NCBI GenBank assembly: GCA_029204045.2
Contig: CM055061.1
Location: 44,726,977-44,790,976, forward strand
Reading direction: 5' to 3'
DNA length: 64,000 nucleotides
DNA from: Tillandsia leiboldiana
Taxonomy: Eukaryota > Streptophyta > Magnoliopsida > Poales > Bromeliaceae
Below, one piece after another: positions 32,207-45,066 of the stretch (positions within the stretch are counted from its first letter, which is position 1; every line of letters starts with the position of its first letter). The notes below the pieces were generated by a model. It was not told where the DNA came from. It worked only from the letters and a program-made list of their open reading frames with translations, and did no database searches. The position numbers and the translations under genes are program-made.

Positions 32207-34628
32207 TGTAGAGTACCGGAGCTTCGGGCAGTGTGCCGACCCCTCGTGGCAGCCTGGTATTGTGGAAATACCATCAGCAGTTTCTGTTTGTATTTACAGA
32301 GAGGTTCGGGTGGTCCCGTAGCGACGCGGAAGTCTTTTTGAAGGAAAGTGAGTTGGCGTCGACTTGAAAGCTTGCGGGTCGAGCTTTGGTTTCTTGGATG
32401 GTTTTGATGTGAGTTGAACTCTTGGGACATGTGTATTATGTGTTTACAGAGGTGTTCGGTTGGTTTCGGGGTGATGCGGAGGATCCGAGGCGAGAAAGTG
32501 TGTTGGCGGGGCAAATTTTGGAGTTTTCGGGCTGTTGCTGGGAGTTTTGGGAGGCTAGTTCCGGAACCAGGTGTTTGGTTCCGGAACCAGGGGCTGTGTA
32601 CCGGTACCAAGTGGGTGGTACCGGTACACAGACACAGGGGGAGCCCCGATTAAGCCCGGACTTGCACAGTAAACCTCGGTATGGGCTTCTTCTGTTCCAA
32701 CTACTCCCGCGTTGATTTTTGTACCCCTCAACACAGCTCCCTCACCCTTATCTCATCCCTTATCCATCCTCCACCATTCCTTGCTGCCTGAGAAGAAGGA
32801 GAGGAAGAAGAAGGTGAAGAAGCTTGGTTTCCATTTCTGCTGCTTGTGGGAGTTGACCGAGTCAACGTGCGCGCGCGAGGAGCAATTTGAGGTAATTGAT
32901 TGTTGGAAACTATGGATTTGGATTCATTGGTTCTTCTCTTGGGTTTTATTGATGGATTTTAATGGTGAATTGAGCTAATTTTCCATTCTTGCTCCTTGGT
33001 ACTCTCGGATTGCATGCTTGCAGCAGGTTGAGTACTGTGCAAATCCGCAACTCTTCGCACGCTTAATTCGTGGACTGTAGTGATCGGTTTGAGCTGGGAT
33101 TTTTATGGTGGCCTAGCTGGGTGCTGTGGAGGTCGTTTGGAGCTCCGTGGATTTTTCCGAGACGCGCGACGGCGCGCTGCGCGCGCGAGAGGCGCAGTTC
33201 AGTTTTTCTTCAGTTTTCGCCCGTTTCTTCACCGATTTCAGCGCGGCCTTCGGGAAGCATTTGAGGTGGGTTGGATTTTCTTCTAAAAATCGTGGAATGC
33301 CCTCTAATGCTTCAGAACGCACTTTGATCATGTCAAAACTGTATATTTTAGCTGTTAAATGATCTGATAGTTGCCTAGAAAATTATAGAAATATTATCTG
33401 AACCCCAAAGCATTTTTAGTAGACTCTTGGCACTATATGACACTAGACGGTATACTTGGTTGGCCTCATTTAAGCTCCCGAACCGTTTTAAAAATCCGGA
33501 AGCTTGTTTTATTGGAAAACCGACTTTTAAAAATGGTTTTAAAATGTCCGAGGGTTCTAGTGATGCTGCATGGGTTCGGGGAGCGTGTTCTCTCGTGCCG
33601 GGGGGGGCCGAGGAGAATTTGGTTGTTTATTAAAGCCTTTCGGTGGCTTTTTGAGTTTTACTAGTGTCGTTGGGGGTTCTATGAGAGCACTTCAGATTGA
33701 GTCGTGGAGTTTACTCCGACCTTGACATGAGAGTGAGTTGTCTGTTCACCGTGTTCCGATCTTTTTGATCGCGGATTGTAGCCTGCTGAGCCTGGCATGT
33801 TTGCCAGTATTGAGATACTTGAGATACTTGAGTTCGGTGGGGTCGCTCCCCTCGAGCTACGCCCCGGGTGCGATGATGTTACCGAGCCTGACGAGGCTGC
33901 GATGTGTTACTGTTAGTCCTTGAGGGACACCCTACGTAAGTCCGTTCCTCCGGGATGTGCGGCAGTAGATGAGCGCAGGCTTGACTTTATCTTGACTGGT
34001 CCAAAGTGGACAGTCATTGAGATTTGGGTGAGACGTGTGAGTGAGTTACATTGCAGGTTCATAGATGAGTACTGTTCCTTTGAGCATATGTAGAGGCATA
34101 TAGAGATAGATTTCCTGCTTTCATATCTATCTATCTATCTATCTATTTGTTTACCCTTTTGTGCCTCCGGTGGACTTAGTGGGCATACCGTGTGCTTTGA
34201 GGACGGTACCCACTGGGAACTACCTTTGCAGTAGTTCTCACACCCGCTGCGGTGCAGGTTTTCCTGAGGCAGCTGCTCCGACTCCTTCCCGTGCGGGGTC
34301 TTCAGATCGAGGTAAGGGCGTGGCCGACTAGTCGCTTACCCGAGTCAGTTTAGTAGAGAGGTAGCAGTACCCTTTTGAGTTTCCACTTTTGTAGAGTGAG
34401 TTTTTGAGAGATGTTATTTTTGTATCTTGAGGACAGCTTGTATCTTGGATTTTATTTACTCTAGTACAGTTGTTCTGTTTCCTTTCTATAGCATGTACTT
34501 ACTTTTGCTCTGATATCTGTTGGCTAGATTTATTTGCAGGGTAGACGCTTCGTCTGTACGGCAGTTTCCGTACAGATGGCGGATCTGTTAGCGAGCCCGG
34601 GTCGCAGTTTCGACCCCGGGGCGTGACA
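32207..34628 (+). repeat. 3' LTR of element G
   Basis: 2422 bp, complete. Includes the palindrome ladder (32557-32627) and a short (CTAT)n run near 34126-34144. Ends CCCCGGGGCGTGACA like E and F, so the LTR termini of these families are conserved. Confidence 0.95.
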
Positions 34629-34633
34629 TTGGG
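34629..34633. repeat. Target-site duplication of element G, right copy (TTGGG)
   Basis: Matches 24924-24928. Confidence 0.95.
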
Positions 34634-34679
34634 AGTTGCCTTAGTTTCGAGGACGAAACTTTCTTCTAGTGGGGGAGGA
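34634..34679 (+). promoter_or_regulatory. Element F interior tail: hairpin and polypurine tract
   Basis: AGTTTCG/CGAAACT with loop AGGA (34643-34660), then GTGGGGGAGGA directly before the 3' LTR. This is all that remains of F's interior to the right of G. Confidence 0.85.
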
Positions 34680-37600
34680 TGTGGTGACCCGGATCTTTGC
34701 AGGGCTTCTACAGTGTGACCAGCAGCTTCTGGAAGCCTACGTGGCATGTCGGCGGTGTTCGCGCGCCAGTTTGGACACAAGAGATGGACTCGGGGCTTAA
34801 AATGGATCTCGTAAGTAATCGGGGGACCCCATCGGATGTTTAGAACAGTTTACGCGAGGAGTGGATATCAAATTTAGGCTCGGCGCGGAATTCGGATTAA
34901 AAATACCTTTCCGGGAGCCTCCGGCAAATTATAGGATTGGAATTTGGCAAAATGGACGCCGGATTTGGAATCAGCGCGCGAAAACGGTCAAGATGGGCTA
35001 ATTACTTACTGTTTTTGAGCTTGCGGGTACTGTTCATGCCGGAATAGTATTTCCGGCGATCGCCGGCGGCGGCCGGCAACGGCGGGCAGCGTCGGCGGGC
35101 GACGGCGCAGCCTCGGGCAGGCGTTTGGCGGCCGCGGGCAGGCGGCTGAGGGCGCGGGCAGGCGGCTGAGCGCGCGGGCAGGCGCGCGGTCCACCGCGGA
35201 GGTCGTGCACCGGGGGCGGGCCACGTGGCGCTCTCCGGTTGGCTGGTTCAGCAGGCGCGGTCCACTGAAATTGGGCCCGGGTGCACGGTAGACCGGGTGG
35301 ACACGTGGCGTGAGGTGATTGGTTCGGTGTTGTGCTCCCGGTCCACGCAACCGGTGGAGTGGGTGACCGGGGCAGGTGGCCGTACGGCGGGGCAGGTGGC
35401 CGTACGGCCCGGGTCAGCCGCGACGTGCGCGGTCCACGACGCGACGTGCGTGGTGCACGGGTTGCCGGGCCACGTGTCGCGTCGCCATTCGCGGGCGCAG
35501 GTGCACCGGGTGCAGTGGGGGCCCGGGGGAGTAGTGGACTGGACTGTGTGGTGGACCAGGCCGCACTGTGCGCGCCCGAAAGTGGTGGGCCGGGCCGCAC
35601 TGTGCGCGCCCGGAAATTTCCGGGCGCCCGAAAATCCGGACTTAATGGGAATTATCCCAATTGTTTTCCTCAGCCTATTTAAAGGCAGCCCGAGCCTCTG
35701 TTTTGGGGATTTTTCTCCCAAACCACACCTCCTCTGCCCGAGCTCCCTTAAGCTAAGTTTTTCAACTCTAAGTGCTTGATCTTCCTGCAGAGTTTTGGGA
35801 TTTTTGGGGGCACGAATCCCGAGGTTCCCCATTTTACGGTGCGGCGCGATGTTGCTTTCTAGTGTTCTTCTTCGGCGCAGCGACAGTGTTTTGGCTGCCC
35901 TGGGCTACCTCGAGCTCCTTTTTCTGTGATTCTTGCGCCGACAGACTCCTAAGAGGTAGGGCTTCATCTTTCGTATTGATCGCGCTTTCCTGTTGCGAGT
36001 TTTTGGCACGGATCCCGAGGCAACACTGTGACCCTTTTTCTGTTTGGCTTTGTGGGACAGCATCGAGTTGTTTTGGCCATATCTTTGCTCACAAGCGTCA
36101 GCCGGAAACGAGCTTATACAACTTTTTCATCTACAGATCGCAAGGAACGCGCTCGTATTTTTCTTCGATTTTTCTGAGATTTAATCAGAGGTGAAAATTA
36201 CTGTTTTCTCAGTGAACAGTGTACAGTTTTAATACAGATTTTTGTATGAGTGTACCCCCTTGCCGAATTTTTATCTTGACTTACCAAACTCCGATTTGGG
36301 CGTGCAAGGTACCGTTTCGAAGCTATCGACGCAAGGATTGCTGTAATATTTTTATTGGAATTTTCTGGGCACTATCTGCAGGTGATAATTTAACAGTTCA
36401 GAATTCGAGGTTGTATGTGGTTTTAAGTGCTATATTTGGGAGCCTAGTGTAATTAGTGGACTTTGTATTGTGCCAGGAGTGTTACGGGTGTGCTGAACTT
36501 ATTGGAGCAAGGGATTAGAGTTATTTGGTGTTTTCAGCTGTTGGGCTTTGGACAGTCAGCTTTTCATGTGGGTGCCTTATTCCCGGAACCGGTGGACGGT
36601 TCTCTAAATTTTCATATGTTAGCATTGCATGCAGGTGAATGGTACAATAGCTGGGATTGATCGGTAAGTTTAACAATGAGGATTTTATGGAAATTGCAAG
36701 TGAATTATTCACAGTATGACAATGGTATTAATCAAATCGTCATGTTGATGATTAGTGAAAGCTTATCTAAGGCAAGGATACCCTATATGATTAATTATCA
36801 TGCCATATTAGCACATAACCTTTTATGAGGATGGTTTATGCATTGGGATAGGATTATGTAGTTATGTGCAGGTTCTACTCTGAGGAGCCATTATGGATTG
36901 AGAATTATGGACAGGTATGGTCATTGATAATTTTGGCATGAGGTTTATTTTCTTTATTCTTCTTGAGGACAAATGCATGCTTGTATGGACATATGTGTAT
37001 GGACATATAGTTAGGCCATCTTTTACTGCTGCACTACATATTGGAATTTGACTTAGGAGAAACCATGATTGCTTTCTTTCTCCTTTTTATTTAGACTTTT
37101 GAGTCATGTTGCTCGGGTTCGAGCAGAGGTTTGGGATAGTGTAGCTGGGACCTTAGGGTCAGAGAGAGGGTGTGCTTGATGTTGGATTGTGGGTTATTGC
37201 GGCAACCGCGGGCAGTAGGCGGTTGACCGGATCTTGATTAATTTACCCAATTGTGGATTGTGGGTTATTGCGGCAACCGCGGACAGTAGGCGGTTGACCG
37301 GATCTTGATTAATTTTCCCAATTGTGGATTGTGGGTTATTGCGGCAACCGCGGGCAGTAGGCGGTTGACCGGATCTTGATTAATTTACCCAATTGTGGGT
37401 TGTGGGTTATTGCGGTGACCGCGGACTTTGGGCGGTTGACCGGATGTTGACTATTGCATCAGATTGGGTATCAGATTTGTTCTGGTGGATGGTGTTTCCC
37501 ACTTTTTGAGTACTATTGCATCAGATCGGGGTTTTGTTAGTGGACGGAGTTTCCCACTTTGATCATAGTCTTGATCCAGTCCTACTATTATGAGACAGTG

Positions 37601-38849
37601 GTTACAGAGATACTCGATACAGTGATGCTTGATACAGTGATACTTTACTCGTGTGGGTCGCTCCCCTCGAGTGCCACTCCGGAGTAGGCTTTCCACGGTG
37701 TGAGCGCCGGGCACCAGGCAGGGTTCTTGAGTTCGACAGCAGAGCAGGCAGTACCAGTGATTACTGGTCTATCGATTGGGTTTATTCAGGCAGATACTTT
37801 TTGTTACACTCGTGCCTGGGGGACCGAGTGGAGTCTAGTAGCTTTGTTTAGACCAGTGCTTGTATTGTTGGGAACCGTTCGGGGTTTGACGGTGGTCCCG
37901 TGGTCGTTGTGAGTTCTTTGACCATTGTGTGAGAGGTTGAGCATCTTGAGTCTATCCGTTCTGAGAGAGAGAGCATGGATTATGACTATAGCCTGCATGA
38001 GCCACTACTCAATAGCGAGTTAGTCCGTTTGGACGCCCTACGTAATTCCTGCCCATCAGCGGGAGGTAGTTGTAGGTGGGCGCAGGTTTGACTGGACCCG
38101 ATGTGGCAGTCAGCTCGATTGGGTCAATTGAGCACCTCGTGTGCGAGTGTTGCATATCTTCATCAGAGTTTCCCCATTTGAGCATTTGGATAGAGGCATG
38201 GTAGCTGTAGAGTGTTTCCAGCTTCTTCTTTCAGTTTTACTGCATCGGTTATCTTTTGCCTCTAGTAGTCTTGGTGGGTAGATCGTCGGGCCTTGTGGCG
38301 ATACCCACTGAGAACTCCCTTATTGCGTAGTTCTCACGCCCGTTGGGGGTTTTCCCCCTTTTGTCCTTTCTCCTCTTTGTTTTGCAGAGTCTTGGCGGGT
38401 GTTGCCGTTCTGTGGTTGCTGTGTGTGGTGAGGGAGTAGCGAGCTAGATCCAGACCCATCTTTGGAGAGTAGCGGTACCCCCTTTGGAGGAGATCTTCAG
38501 TATAGTCGGTAGATTAGTATTTATTTCCTCTTTTGAGAGACTGATGTAGTGAGGATATGATGTATTGAGAGCTTGTACACTGATGTTTTATTTGAGATAT
38601 CTCCCTGTTGAGCTATGAGTTTTGTACTCGAGGTTAATGTACGATTATCATTTTTGGGAGATGGACCTTGTTGTTTTATCTTTAGTTGTACAGTGGTTGA
38701 TTTTATTCTACAGCAGTTTTATCTTTTAGCTCTGATATCTGTTAGCTGTAGTTCTTTTTGCAGGTAGGACGCTTCGCCTATGCGGGTTTGGCATAGGTGG
38801 CGGATCTGTTGGCGAGCCCGGGTCGCAGTTTCGACCCCGGGGCGTGACA
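34680..38849 (+). repeat. 3' LTR of element F
   Basis: 4170 bp, same length as the 5' copy, with the same promoter layout and 71-bp repeats. Its open frames mirror those of the 5' copy and are not genes. Confidence 0.96.
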
Positions 38850-38854
38850 CAAGC
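38850..38854. repeat. Target-site duplication of element F, right copy (CAAGC)
   Basis: Matches 17359-17363. Confidence 0.95.
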
Positions 38855-40975
38855 TCTCCTGGCACTGCCCAGTCCAAGAAGCTCCTTACTTTGACCATAA
38901 ATATTGATCTCGGCTGATTGCCAATTAGTATCCATATTGGCCGGATTTCCACTGCCGCCCCTACGGCTAACACAAAGCGACCCAAGAAGGCATGCACTTG
39001 GAGCTAGAACTTGTATCTCAATAACTTGGCATACAGCTTCATCGACAAGTGCTCCAAGTCGCTCTAGGAGTAACTCAAAATATCCTCGAGGAACACCACT
39101 CCCAATTCGTCCAAGTACAACTAGGACACACAATTCCTCAAATCTTGAGGTCACAGGGCATTAGTCATTCCATTTGGCCTCACAATGAGCTCATAATGCC
39201 CTTACCGGATCCTGAATGCCATCAAGGCAAAATCCTCGGCTGTCTGATTCCAAGTAAGTACTCGCACCATACTATAATTGCCGGAGTAGAACTCCAACAA
39301 AAGGTCCTTGATAATACCTGAACCTGCCTGTGCTCAAGTCATAACGAACCCTCATCATCGTCTATTCAAGACGTGGTACTAGGTCAAACAGACCCCTTGA
39401 TCCTTCAGATCCTGCGACTGTGCCATCAGCTCTCTCAGCTCCACAGGCGATATCCAATGAGGTGCTGTCGAGGGTGACGCGGTCCCTCGAACCACGTCAA
39501 ACGTAATCTCTATCTCCCTAACCGGCGGCATTGACAACAGCTCAGGTGGAATCACACTCGGGATCTCGTGGGCAACCGAGATATCCTTGAGTCCCGGTGC
39601 CGCTGTAAGCACCTCTCATACTGTCGCTATAACCTGCGTGCTCTAATAATCTCAACAAGCAAGCCTCATCTTGTCCGCTTTACCGAAGGTCCAAGTCCTC
39701 TCTCGCCGCAGTCAAACATTCTTTGGCATTGTGCCAATCAATCTCAGGCACATGGTCCAAATACCGAGCTGCCACAATTACCAATAAATCTGTCGGTAAC
39801 TCGCAGCCTCAGCTGCACTGGACATGATCCAAAAGCCTCTTCCACATGTACAACAACAACAGAAACCTGTACCTCCAGTGCACATGGTAACAAATCTGCC
39901 TCTAGTCCATGCAGGAAAACAACATGCTCAAACTCCGACTGCTGTGATGAATCACACCTGCGACAACTTAATCCACTACCGTGGCGCTCTCCAACCGGGC
40001 GGCACAGATTCATCCGCACGATGCAAAGGGTTGTCGCTCAATCAATAAAGAAAATCAGAACTATCCACATAGGGAGCACGATCTCTGTCTTTGTTCCTAC
40101 TGAGGTGACGAACAAGGTCCTCCGCAGATAACAAATCCCCGCTACCGCTGCGCCACTCTGATATAAATACTGATGCTGCCATCGGGGTCCACCCGACCTC
40201 TGATATCTCGGGAACTCGTTATCCAGGAAAAAGAAATCGGAATGCCCCTGCCGGCCGATCTGTCCTCCATCACCCGGCGCCAAGCGCCAAAATCCAGAAC
40301 TCGCCTCTGGCGGCAGATCCCTACCCAAAGAAACTGCAACGCTACGCTCCAAACACAACACCTACTCCAACGAGGCGTCCAAAACCTATAACGGAGGGAC
40401 TGAATAAACTGAAAGGTATCCTGGCGCAATCCACTCCCAGTCTCACACATCCTATGCGCCTCGCCCCTCGAAACCTGGAGCGCGCAGTTCAACAACTGCA
40501 TAAACTCTCTAGCACAGGGAGGCTCTCAATTGATCACTCCATCACTACCAACCACAACTCGGCCGCTGATATGCCTCAGACAATCCTGTCATCCGGGTCC
40601 GGAGTTCTCTGACCTCAAACTAGGTATCCGGCCCAAAACCAACCGCTCGAGCTCAATCACTAAGACAAGATGCCCACGGGTCGAAACCCAGCGTCGGGGA
40701 GACACCGCTCTCCACGACGGAACCACAAACAGCACACAAAAGCCACTCGACCCAATCCAGCGAAAGTCTAAAGCATGTTACCCGTTCCACAGCATTATGT
40801 TGTCTGCAGCGAACATAATTACTTAGGAGAATAAACATGCCAGTCACTCCTCCCGTCCCTTAGGAGAGGTATAAAACTCAATCAGGACTCTCGCTAAAAG
40901 TCACGACTCTCACGAAGTCAACCAAGGGTCAAACCATAAGCCTAGGGTTTCTAAGTCCCAACCGACCTATCCCTA
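38855..40975 (-). pseudogene. Element E interior, right part: leader and decayed gag-pol
   Basis: On the minus strand, from right to left: a leader like those of F and G (about 40600-40970), a gag-derived stretch without an open frame (40140-40560), a protease-neighbourhood remnant (39744-40019) containing 'LPCALEVQVSVVVVHVEEAFGSCPVQL' (G has 'THALEVQVPGCVVHVDECCWSCPVQL'), a pre-RT segment (39379-39612, 'MPPVREIEITFDVVRGTASPS') and an RT piece near 39130-39200 ('LTNAL' with a preceding 'GHYEF'-like part). The protease Asp-Thr-Gly and RT FIDD boxes are absent. Confidence 0.78.
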
Positions 40976-40976
40976 A

Positions 40977-40988
40977 GCTCTGATACCA
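40977..40988 (-). other. Primer-binding site of element E
   Basis: Minus strand TGGTATCAGAGC, 8 bases from the 5' LTR edge. Confidence 0.92.
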
Positions 40989-40996
40989 CTCTAATC

Positions 40997-43900
40997 TGTC
41001 ACGCCCCGGGGTCGAAACTGCGACCCGGGTTCGCCAACAGATCCGCCACCTATGCCAACCTGCATAGGCGAAGCGTCCTTCCTGCACGAAAAGTACTACA
41101 GCTAAACAAAATATCAGAGCTATAAATAAAAGATCTGCTGTATAACTAAAAATCAATCACTGTATAACTGGAAATAATACAATAAGTCTGTCTCCCAAAA
41201 ATGACAATCATACAATATCCTCATGTACAAGCTCTGGACTCAACCGGGAGGTAACTCCAATAAATACAACGGTGTACAGTCTCACGGTACATAATGTCCT
41301 CACTACATCAGTCTCTCAAAAGAGGAAAAAGTAAAACAACTAATCTGCTGTAAATCTCCTCTGAAGGGGTACCGCTAATCTCCAACGACGAGTAGGGATC
41401 TATCTCGCAACTCTCTCGCCTCGATCAACAATCGCAGAATCAGCAACATCCGCTAGGACTCTGCAAAACAGAGGAGAGGAAAGAAAATGAGGGGGAAAAC
41501 CCCCAGAGGGTGTGAGAACTACACCAAAAAGGGAGTTCTCAGTGGGTACCACCGCCAGACCCGACGGTCTGCCCACTAAGTCCTCAAAATACAAAAGCTA
41601 ACCAAAACCGTAAAGACTGAAATAAGGAAGCTGGAGACCCTCAACAGCTACCAAGCCTCTAACTAAAAGCCCAAAAGGGAAGAACCAAAGGGCGGTATGC
41701 AACCACCAGCACATGAAGTGCACAATCGACCCAATCAATAGACCAGTAATCACTAGCACTGCCTGCTATGCCTGCCATGCCTACTATGCCTGCAATGCCT
41801 GCCATGCCTGCCATGTCTGCCCTGCCTGCCATGCCTGCCTATGCCTGCTATGCCTGCCCTGCCTGCCTATGCCTGCTATGCCTGCCATGCCTGCTGTGCC
41901 TGCCCTGCCTGCCTATGCCTGCTATGCCTGCCCTGCCTGCCTATGCCTGCTATGCCTGCCATGCCTGCTGTGCCTGCCCTGCCTGCCTATGCCTGCTATG
42001 CCTGCCCTGCCTGCCTATTCGTGCTATGCCTGCCATGCCTGCCTATGCCTGCTATGCCTGCCATGCCTACCTACGCCTGCTATACAACGGTCAACAACTC
42101 ACAATGACTCTGGGACCACCGTATCCCCACACGGTTCCCAACAACACTAGCACTGGTCTAAACACAGCTACTAGACTCCACTCGGTCCCCCTGACACGAG
42201 TGCAACTATAAAGCAAGTGTCTGTAATAAACCCAACCTAATGCCACCAGTAGAACTGGTACTGCCTGCTGTGCCTGCCAAATCGTGTATACCAGCCTACG
42301 CATAACACCGATAGGGGATGGGAGTCTCAAGGACTCGAAGTCTGAAAATCGCACACTCCGGAGTGGCACTCGAGGGGAGCGACCCACATGAGTAAAGTGC
42401 CTCAGTAACAAGTATCGTAAATCAGCAGGACTGGATCATGACTCTGATCAAAGTGGGAAAGCCCAACCACTAAAGAAAGCCTCGGTCCTCAATCAGATGC
42501 AAAAATACTAAAATAGTGGAAAACTCTGTCCACTAGAGAAATCAGATACCCAATCTGGTGCATAAATAAATGTCCGGTCAACCGCCCAATATCCGCGGTT
42601 GCCGAAAGCCCCACAACTAATCCAACCTGTCCCAGACACCAAGTCCCGACTACACTACCCAGAACCCCTGCTCGAACCTGAGCAACACAGACCACCTGAC
42701 TAACAAAGAAGGAGAAAAGGAATACATGGTTTCTCCTAAGTCAAGTTCCAAAAGTAGTGTAGCAGTAAAAGATGGCCTAACTACATGTCCATGCAAGCAT
42801 GCTTTGTCCTCATAAATAATAAAAGTGGGTGAAACATATATTAGTAAAGCATGCTGAAATATTCCTACTATGGTATACTAATCTCCCCCAAGTAGGTCAT
42901 TCCTTGCTTACCTCTCACTCATATCGGTTGTACAACAATATGCCTGTTATCAATCATAGAGGGGTGATATCCCCACATGTGCACTTGCATTCACCATGAT
43001 ATAAGAACCTCATACAGTTACCAAATTAAGCTTACCCACCTGAAGTGCTCAATCCAAGGCAAACCTGGGGGTCGGCGAAGAGTGTAGACGCTCTCAGTCC
43101 AAAATCTGCTAAAACTGCTCCCTCGGTATAAGTTGTGCGAGCCTCGGCTCCAAACAGTTGAAAACACCTAGAATTCACTATCTCCAATTTTCCCCAGTTC
43201 CAACAGGTTCAGAATCAGTCGCGAACCTTCCTGGGTACAACAATAAGGTTCAAGATTACATTTTATTCCAAAATATCCAAGTACGTACAGTTCTGTTGGA
43301 ACAGTCCCAAAGATGCGGATTTTCCACCTGCGGCAAGAACCCAGAAAAATCCAACAAAAATAGTATCGCGTTCCTCGCGTCGATACCTTCGAAACGAGTC
43401 CCTGCACGCCAAATTCCGAGCCCCGTAGGCCGAGTTACAAATTCCACAACACAGGGCGCTCACAAACACACAACCATACATCTGTATTTCCATGCACAGA
43501 TAAAGGAAGAAAAATCTACCTCCGGGCAAGCCTCAGAAAAATCCAATAAAAATACGGTGATAATCATCGCGTCGAGTAGATGAAAAAAGTGTACAGGCAC
43601 GTCTCCAACCGATGCCCCGTTGCGGAGATAAAAATCCGGCAAGGTGTCGCTGTCCAGAAATTTCATTAGAAAAAGGGGTCCCAGTAAGCATGGAAAAACT
43701 CCTCGAAAAGTGTGAAACGAGTAAACGCTCGAAAAGCGCGAAACCAAAATCGTAGCCTTACCTGTCGCGGATCCAACAGCGAAGAAATCGCTCGAAAATA
43801 TGGTCGGAGTAGGCCGGGGGAGCTCTCGCACCGAAATGCGACGAAGGGGAACACAAATAGACGAGCGTTGCGCCGCGCCGTAAAAATGGAAACCTCGGTA

Positions 43901-45061
43901 AGCGTGCCACCAAAAATCCTCAAACTCTGCAGATGGATGCAGCACTGCGTGGGGATCAACTTTGCTGAAGGCCTCAAATCGTTTTGCAGCTCGGAAATGG
44001 CGGAAAAAGGGGAAAGAAGAAGGCTCGGATCGCTATTTATAGGCTCCAGAAACAAATCCGAAAATGACGGCCATGTCCTAAATTTCGGGCGCCCGAATCT
44101 TTCGGGCCGCTACAGTGTTGGGCCCGGCCCAACACTGTGCGGGCCCGAATTCCCGTCGGGCCTCCACGTAGCCCGCCGCACACCGCACACCGAAGCAGCC
44201 CCGCTGGATTTCCGCCACGTGGCCCGCCGAACACAACACACCAAAACCATCCACCCACATCGCGCCACGTGGCCCGCCGTGGTGCCGACACGTGGCGCGC
44301 CCGAGCGCGGGAAAGCCCGACAGCGGCCATGTGAGCGCCTGTGCCGCCGCCTGCCGCCTCTGCTTGCACGCGCCCCGAGGCGGCCTGCGCCCGCTCTGTG
44401 GACCCGGCGCACAACACCGCGCCAATGACACTCCGCCACGTGTCACCCACGGTCCACCATACACCCGCGGTCTATTCCGTGGAACAAGCCTGCAGAGCCA
44501 ACCAACCTGCCATGCCACGTGGCCCGCCTCCGGTGCACGACGGCGCGGTGGACCGCCCGCCTGCCCGCGCGCCTGCCCGCGCGCTGTGCGCTGCCCGCGC
44601 CTGCCCGCCGTCGCTCCCGTGCCTGCCCGCCGTCGTGCCGCCGCCCTCCGCCGTCGCCGGAGCTGCCCGCCGTGCCGGAGTTACTGTTCCGGCAGTGAAC
44701 AGTAAGTTTACTGTAGCCAACTCCGAAAAAAACTTGTAAATAGCCCATTTGGACCGTTTTCACGCGCTGAGTCCAAATCCGGCGTCCATTTTGCCAAATT
44801 CCAATCCTAAAAATTGCCGAAGGCTCCCGGAAAGGCGTTCTTAATCCGAATTTTCGCGCTGAGTCTAAATTTGATATCCATTACGCGCAAAACCAATTCT
44901 AAGCACTCGACGGGGTCATCTGACTATTCTCATGATCCATTCAACACTCTGAGTCCATCTCTAGTGTCCAATTGGTGCACAAACACCACCGACGCGCCAT
45001 ATAGGCCTCCAGAAGCTGCTGGTCAACCAGTAATCACATCGTGGGGATCCAGGTCCTCACA
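40997..45061 (-). repeat. 5' LTR of element E
   Basis: Copy of 12507-16561 with about 1-2% substitutions plus a few small indels, including a 4-bp difference near 41249 and unit-number differences in the TGCCTGC minisatellite (41760-42085). TATA on the minus strand near 44034-44041, inverted repeat at 44113-44137. Confidence 0.95.
41760..42085. repeat. TGCCTGC minisatellite in LTR E, right copy
   Basis: Same repeat as 13263-13590, with a different order of long and short units. Not coding. Confidence 0.93.
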
Positions 45062-45066
45062 CCGCG
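45062..45066. repeat. Target-site duplication of element E, right copy (CCGCG)
   Basis: Matches 12502-12506. Confidence 0.95.

Larger units (their letters stand above)
24929..34628 (+). mobile_element. Gypsy element G (Tekay/Del-like chromovirus), inserted in F
   Basis: Plus-strand element with LTRs 24929-27081 and 32207-34628, TGTAGAG...ATGACA/GTGACA, flanked by TTGGG. It has a primer site, gag, protease, RT, RNase H, integrase, chromodomain-like tail and polypurine tract in the canonical order. The first 500 bp of the two LTRs differ at about one base, so G is the youngest gypsy insertion. It is the only gypsy element here with a full protein set and so the best model of the autonomous partner for E and F. 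Confidence 0.96.
17364..38849 (+). mobile_element. Gypsy element F (non-autonomous, 4.17-kb LTRs), inserted in E
   Basis: Plus-strand element with two LTRs of exactly 4170 bp (17364-21533 and 34680-38849), TGTGGTG...GTGACA, flanked by CAAGC. The LTRs differ at a few dozen positions by eye, nearly all single substitutions. Interior without element G is about 3.4 kb (21534-24928 and 34634-34679) and holds only decayed gag-pol. Related to E and inserted in the opposite orientation. Confidence 0.96.
12507..45061 (-). mobile_element. Gypsy element E (non-autonomous, 4.06-kb LTRs), inserted in LTR of B
   Basis: Minus-strand element with LTRs 12507-16561 (4055 bp) and 40997-45061 (4065 bp), both TGTCACG...CTCACA, flanked by CCGCG. 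Its own interior is only about 2.9 kb (16562-17358 and 38855-40996), split by element F. The LTRs differ at about 1-2% by eye, yet the interior is badly decayed and shares its decay pattern with F, which suggests mobilisation by proteins from elsewhere. Confidence 0.95.
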
